This document shows positions 59,462 to 64,000 of a stretch of 64,000 nt of DNA, piece by piece. The notes below the pieces were generated by a model, which saw nothing but the letters and a program-made list of their open reading frames with translations, did no database searches and was not told where the DNA came from. How positions within the stretch are numbered: position 1 is the stretch's first letter; each line of letters opens with the position of its first letter. Source of the stretch: Paraphysomonas bandaiensis (Eukaryota; Chrysophyceae); assembly GCA_965644295.1 (NCBI GenBank), contig CBFFRP010000445.1, positions 62,001-126,000 of the forward strand, read 5' to 3'. A program made the position numbers and the translations under genes.

Positions 59462-60682
59462 ATGACAGATCAATCCAAAGCAGATGCTGAGACACTCTTG
59501 TCAGCTGCGGATACAATAAAAGATGAAGCGAAACGATCGCAGATTACACACATACTAAACCGACAGTATCGCACCGAATCCAACATGCTGAGGTACACAC
59601 ACGTATATGCATCGTATGAGGGGCTGATCGTGTGTCAGATTGGCTTATTGTTTAAGCACAAAGTATCCAGATACTGATATGACGTATGCTGAAGTGTTAA
59701 TAGCCGACAGAGACGTGTGTGATAAGCCTCCTACAGCTACAGGTACATACAGTGATACACATACAGCGATACACACTCTTATGTTTGATTGTTAGATCAA
59801 TCAACACGTAATTTAACGAAATGTTTGAAGAAATTAATGCCTATTCTTAAGGATCCCACTGTTACATTTGATCAATATGAGGAAGATCATCAGTGGAGCA
59901 TTAACATGAGAAGAGATGCGGTCTCTAAAGGGGGAGTTACCTTTCCTGATAAGATGATGTCCCCTAATAATGTATATGTTAATACGGATGCAAACAAACC
60001 TCTTCGTGGATTAACTAAACTATGGAAGAGTCTTCGTGCAGACATCTCTTTGATCAAGAGAACACTAACAGCATCTGATGGAGACTTATGCGTATGGTCT
60101 TATAGGTGTTTCGATAAGAAGAATCATCATGCAGCATGTGCTGCGATATCTCTCTATGATGACATTATACAGCCTACAGAGGGTCCCCTCCAAACAAATG
60201 CCATCTGCTCTTGTGATGAAAAACTGAAGTCGCTTGCTACGCTTCACAACTTTCAGCGACGTAGCGCTCTCAACGATTTCGTGGGTGGCACCGGAGAATG
60301 TGAAGTTCACCGCGGTCTAATAACGAAATCAATATTACTCATAAATCAGGCGACTTTGCTTTCCAGAGTTTCTTTTTTTTCCACAGAAGAGAGAGAACAG
60401 ATTGAGCGGAAAATATGGGTCGAAATGCTTGATCTTGTGAACTCGCAGTCTATAATTTCGAAGTCCTCATGTAAACCACCTACCCTGTGTACAAATCTCA
60501 CGGGTCACTCAAGGCGATGTCACAAGCGCAGGAGGGAATCCATCAGTGGTAGTGAAAGCGATTCTAGTTTGGATAGTTCGTACAAGCGAACCGGAAAGGT
60601 AGTTGTGGATGCACGTACTGATACATCTGTTCGCGAGGAGCCCAACAGTACCTCATACAAATTACATTCCGATGACGAGTAG
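59462..60682 (+). CDS. Hypothetical protein with Ser-rich acidic tail
   Basis: Three exons (59462-59592, 59657-59742, 59796-60682) give 367 aa in frame. The family is not recognised. An N-terminal helical segment (SKADAETLLSAADTIKDEAK) is followed by a predominantly helical middle with several Cys/His: WSYRCFDKKNHHAACAAISL, NAICSCDEKLKSLATLHNF and GECEVHRGLI, which might form a metal site, though spacing fits no family I know. The C-terminus is basic then Ser/Asp-rich (HKRRRESISGSESDSSLDSS), suggesting a nuclear protein; that is inference. Splice sites: AG|GTACAC...TTTAAG and ACAG|GTACAT...GTTAG. Confidence 0.65.
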
Positions 60683-60725
60683 TAGTCCAAATAAAAAAAG
60701 AAATAAAACCTTATTATATTAACCA

Positions 60726-61112
60726 TTAAGTTTGATATGCTGCAGCTCTTCTTCCACGAGCTGTATTTCGTTTAGCACCAGTGGCCAGTAAATCTGTTGC
60801 AAGTCTATCTCTTACACGTAAAGCTACACGACTAAATAATTCGCATTTATTTTGGGCAATCTGTAATGTTGTATTAAATATTAAAGCCCTGCGTTCTGCG
60901 TTCTGTAGCTGTTGGCACGTAGCCTATCTTTCGGTACTACATCATTCCTATGACAGCCACGTCGGAATGGACGACGACAACACAGATGTTCGAGACGAAC
61001 AGTTGTGAAAATATTAGTTATCTTTAAACTATGGTGTCTTCTTCACCCAGAAATAACACTCGCCAATCAATTTATGGTGTATCATCGATAAGGTATACCC
61101 ACCTAGTTTCAT
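60726..61112 (-). CDS. Possible 59-aa protein, unrecognised
   Basis: The minus strand at 60726-60895 encodes a non-repetitive, helical, Arg-rich tail (RRALIFNTTLQIAQNKCELF, SRVALRVRDRLATDLLATGA, KRNTARGRRAAAYQT) ending in TAA. It looks more like protein than the surrounding DNA. A 10-nt first exon (61103-61112) spliced GTGGGT...AACGCAG joins in frame to give 59 aa, but this 5' end is speculative and starts only about 50 bp after the NAD-GDH stop. It could instead be the last exon of something else. It converges on the gene at 59462, overlapping no exon. Confidence 0.35.
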
Positions 61113-61163
61113 TTCTCTTTACGCTTTAAAATTAGCAGCTTTATAGAAAAGCAACATTTGAAC

Positions 61164-63865
61164 TTAGAAAATTCCCATGGAAACCCTTGCGCCCCCCTGG
61201 CGAAGGTAGGCCACAGCCAATTGAATTTCGTCACGTGTAGCTGTTCCGTTTTCGACCTTCGCAACCTGTTGGGTTAATATATCAGAACTTGTGTGGATAA
61301 AACACAGAAAAAAGAGTCAATGGAAGCATTATATAGCTCCGATTTCAAATATATATAAATGTTCATACTTACCAGATCTTGCATCTTTACATCAGCTCTG
61401 TAGTACATAATAGCACGCTCTGCCAGCTTGCTGGCGGGTTGGCTTTCAACTACAAATACATGTATCATTATTATTCAAGAGTGAAAACGGGGGTTATGAA
61501 CACTTTATGCCAGAATATATAAAGGAATGCATGATGTGCAGCTTACCAAGGTGAATGCCTTCTTGGTAGACCATCATGGACGCCAGAGATGAAGCGATCG
61601 AGTTCTTTAGGTACTGTAATGGCATTCTTTCTCTTGCTCTGTCCCAAGCAATTTCAGCCAGCTTTGGTGGCAAGTTCTTCCTGCAAACAGCAATAAGCAC
61701 TGACAATTGTATGTCAATTTCAATATCACTGCATACCTCACAAGAGGTAGCAGTTCCTCGAACAATGGGTCTCCTAAAGACTTGTCGTTGAGTTCATCAA
61801 TAAGAGCATCGGTCACCCTGTTGATGCACCCACTGATACGTTCGGAGAAGTGAGGAAGATTGCCTACATATCACAAGTCGATTAAAATTAAGCACGGCAG
61901 ATACGAGTAGACAGGGATATAAGCAAGTGTACCTGGAAAATTCTTATAGAGTGTAAACATGAGTTTAGCCTCCGCCTCAGCAATCTTCCTAAGGTGAGCC
62001 AACACGTCATGTACTAAGGCGTCCTTGTTTTCAATGAACTCTTCCTTTGATAGCAGCATGGAACAGGCGATCTCGCACGACGACGTCACAACACCACACT
62101 AGAAGATACAGGGCACATTAGTAAGTGTTCGAGTAACATAATTGTACATTTTATAAAACATGCCCCACATCATTCCCAAGATGGTAGGTATACCATAAAA
62201 ATATATGCAGCACTGAATGAGGCCATTTACTATCATATATGACGAATACGAACTCATTTTCCACTTAGTACTGACCCAAGTGGTCACGTAACTACCTTAT
62301 TAGCTGATGAATCCTTGACAATCATCACTCCAGCGTGTTTAAATAGTTCCTCTCTGGCTTCTTTGGTATTATAGATATTGGCACCCTAAAAAGCAACCAT
62401 TAGGATGATAAACACATGCATATGAATAGATAATTTCAAAATATGAAAACACTTGGCCTGAGCGTAAAAAGGCACCATACCTCCACAATGAGACGAGATG
62501 TCGGTTCACCATTTTCGTCCAAAAAGCCTCGCCAGTTCGATGAATTGATAGTGTTGGGCCGACCTGCGTAAACGTAATCACAAAAATAGATGGCAATAAA
62601 ATGAGTATAGCATTATGTAACTACTGTGGTATACATTAGTAAAATATTCCAATCACTTTCATACCTCCAGCAGGTACAAAAGCATCAGCCTTCACTCTGA
62701 ACGGCATTGTGTTCCTTCTCGCCAAACCTTCTTCACTAGCCCTGGCCTCCATTAATACCCCCTCTGCAGAGAGCTATACACGACCCATAAGAAAATTCCA
62801 TAATAATTGGTGGAAACACGCAGCTCGGATACGATGCATATAGGATACATGTCGTGTTACCACCTTAGCTGGGTTGAAATGTATGATACTCTTGCTCTCT
62901 TCGACAAGTCGCAAGAGTTCTTCGCTGTTGAGGCCACTCGGATCCTCAGCAACACCATCCACGTCAGATATACCAACAATCCTTGCGTTGTCACCATACT
63001 CTCTGCAATTAATATTAATGACAATATGCAGCAGCAAACGTGGCGTATAATCCAAAGCTAAAAGTACTCAATGTAAAAATCCATCACCATTATACCTGAA
63101 CAGAATTTTTAAAAGATTTCCCGCGACGTCGCCATCAGGACCTCCAGTAACCTTAACAGTGAAAGGCATAGTTCTGGGGTCAATTCCAAGAGACTCCCTG
63201 AGTGCCACGTCTAGGAAGACGACAACGCCTTCAGAGGTAACACCATACTGTTTGTGGTTGAATCCAGCCTCTATTGTCGAAATTATTATTAGATGTATAA
63301 TAGCACTAATTCATTTGACATATAAGTCAATTACTCAGTACAAGTCACATATATAGTCGTAACCATGAAAGGTGCAACACCTTTCTTCGAGCTCATGAAG
63401 GCAGGGGGGATGTTGTAACCACGTCTAGCAGCCCGCCCTACAATCCAGTCGATATCAGCCGGGATGACCTATATATGCCCCATTAAAAGTATCCTACTGA
63501 CACGTATATATTGCACATGTATAGGGCAGCATATGCTTTAACGTTCAAGTGATACACTGAGCTACGAAGCCTATACATCAGTACATATCACAAATGATAC
63601 CTGCTCATCTGGTCCAAGAAATATAACTTCATCCTCTCCATATCTGTCTACCACAGTTCTGTAGAACCTCTCGTCTCGGACAGTCAGGTCCAAGATACTG
63701 TCCACAAATGCCTGTAAGATTGCAACAAATCGTTAAGTCAGCGATATGCACTACAGTATCAATACTTACTCGGACAGACTTTCTCTTGAGGAACTCATGA
63801 TGTTTCTTTTTGACGTTAGGGGAGTCCACAAGAACAACAGCCTTGGCTCCGCCCTCAGGAATATC
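61164..63865 (-). CDS. NAD-specific glutamate dehydrogenase, 3' part (5' end outside window)
   Basis: Thirteen exons are visible (63770-63865, 63601-63711, 63364-63468, 63096-63268, 62864-63002, 62665-62773, 62481-62563, 62296-62385, 61933-62098, 61737-61863, 61547-61680, 61373-61449, 61164-61265), about 500 residues to the stop. It is the large NAD-GDH type of fungi and protists. Recognisable: PEGGAKAVVL, GPDEQVIPADIDWIV, QYGVTSEGVVVFLDVALRES, TVKVTGGPDGDVAGNLLK (dinucleotide-binding region), GRPNTINSSNWRGFLDENGE, LIVEGANIYNTKEAREEL, IVKDSSANKCGVVTSSCEIA and a helical C-terminal domain. The enzyme oxidises glutamate to 2-oxoglutarate plus ammonium with NAD+. All introns are short (37-150 bp); one donor is GTTACG. 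63866-64000 appears to be intronic; the rest lies beyond the right edge. Confidence 0.93.
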
Positions 63866-64000
63866 CTGCCCATTTTAAATAGCAGTGTTACACTTTCACA
63901 CAGCAATGTGTGTTACTCCATATGCTACAAGCAAGACATTGCACAGTCAAAGTTTACTGCTTACTAATACTACATTACAGCATTCACGTTTAGCACACCT

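Overview
This is nuclear DNA from a eukaryote. Most genes are split by short GT-AG introns (about 50-130 bp, rarely to 370 bp). There is a tRNA-Ser with pol III A/B boxes and a T-run terminator, long TATG microsatellites, and degraded eukaryotic transposons. The genetic code is standard. The gene set points to a flagellated or flagellum-ancestral aerobic protist: radial-spoke protein RSPH14, complex I subunit NDUFS5, translation elongation factor 3, a large-type NAD-glutamate dehydrogenase, and a plant/protist-type calcium-dependent protein kinase (CDPK). CDPK plus EF3 argues against an animal or a typical fungus. The mix is compatible with stramenopile-like protists, but I cannot place the organism.

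Layout. 0.4-4.3 kb: a Tourist/Harbinger-like MITE, a 40-bp minisatellite, and a near-perfect palindrome (arms about 1.3 kb, loop about 350 bp) whose two arms each carry an intact 231-aa YrhK-like membrane protein gene; a tRNA-Ser(GCT) follows. 4.9-19 kb: an inverted segmental duplication. One side has a broken UPF1-like helicase facing a 40-codon relic of the EF3 tail. The other side has the intact EF3 gene (10.3-13.4 kb) facing the intact helicase (15.9-19.0 kb), separated by an 808-bp hAT element with an 8-bp target duplication and by other repeats. A mitochondrial carrier gene lies between the two copies. 19-27 kb is transposon-rich: a PIF/Harbinger transposase relic beside a spliced coiled-coil gene, a 13-bp minisatellite, a TIR element (R1) carrying a nested retroposon-like insertion (R2) with a 13-bp target duplication, and a LINE-like ORF relic.

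27.5-45.7 kb is gene-dense: cyclophilin (8 exons), PMCA-type Ca2+-ATPase (10 exons), an ankyrin-repeat protein, RSPH14, an SLC35F-type transporter (11 exons), NDUFS5, and a two-CHORD protein. NDUFS5 and the CHORD gene diverge from a spacer filled by 0.8 kb of TATG/TAGG repeat. 45.7-49 kb is mostly repeats. 49.1-52.3 kb is a 14-exon CDPK. 53.9-54.4 kb is LSm8, with a 1.5-kb TATG/TAGG array just upstream. 56-58.5 kb is intergenic with a second R1 copy. Two unrecognised divergent genes follow, then a possible tiny gene, and the 3' thirteen exons of NAD-glutamate dehydrogenase run off the right edge.

There is no operon-like organisation. Ca2+ pump and CDPK both act in Ca2+ signalling, and NDUFS5, the mitochondrial carrier and NAD-GDH in mitochondrial metabolism, but their proximity looks incidental. 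The most distinctive structural signals are the gene-bearing palindrome, the inverted EF3-helicase duplication, tetranucleotide arrays at gene 5' ends, and a recurrent GTACTGCTGTA core in gene-flanking minisatellites. Exon boundaries were set by eye from GT/AG sites, reading-frame phase and family conservation, without transcript evidence.
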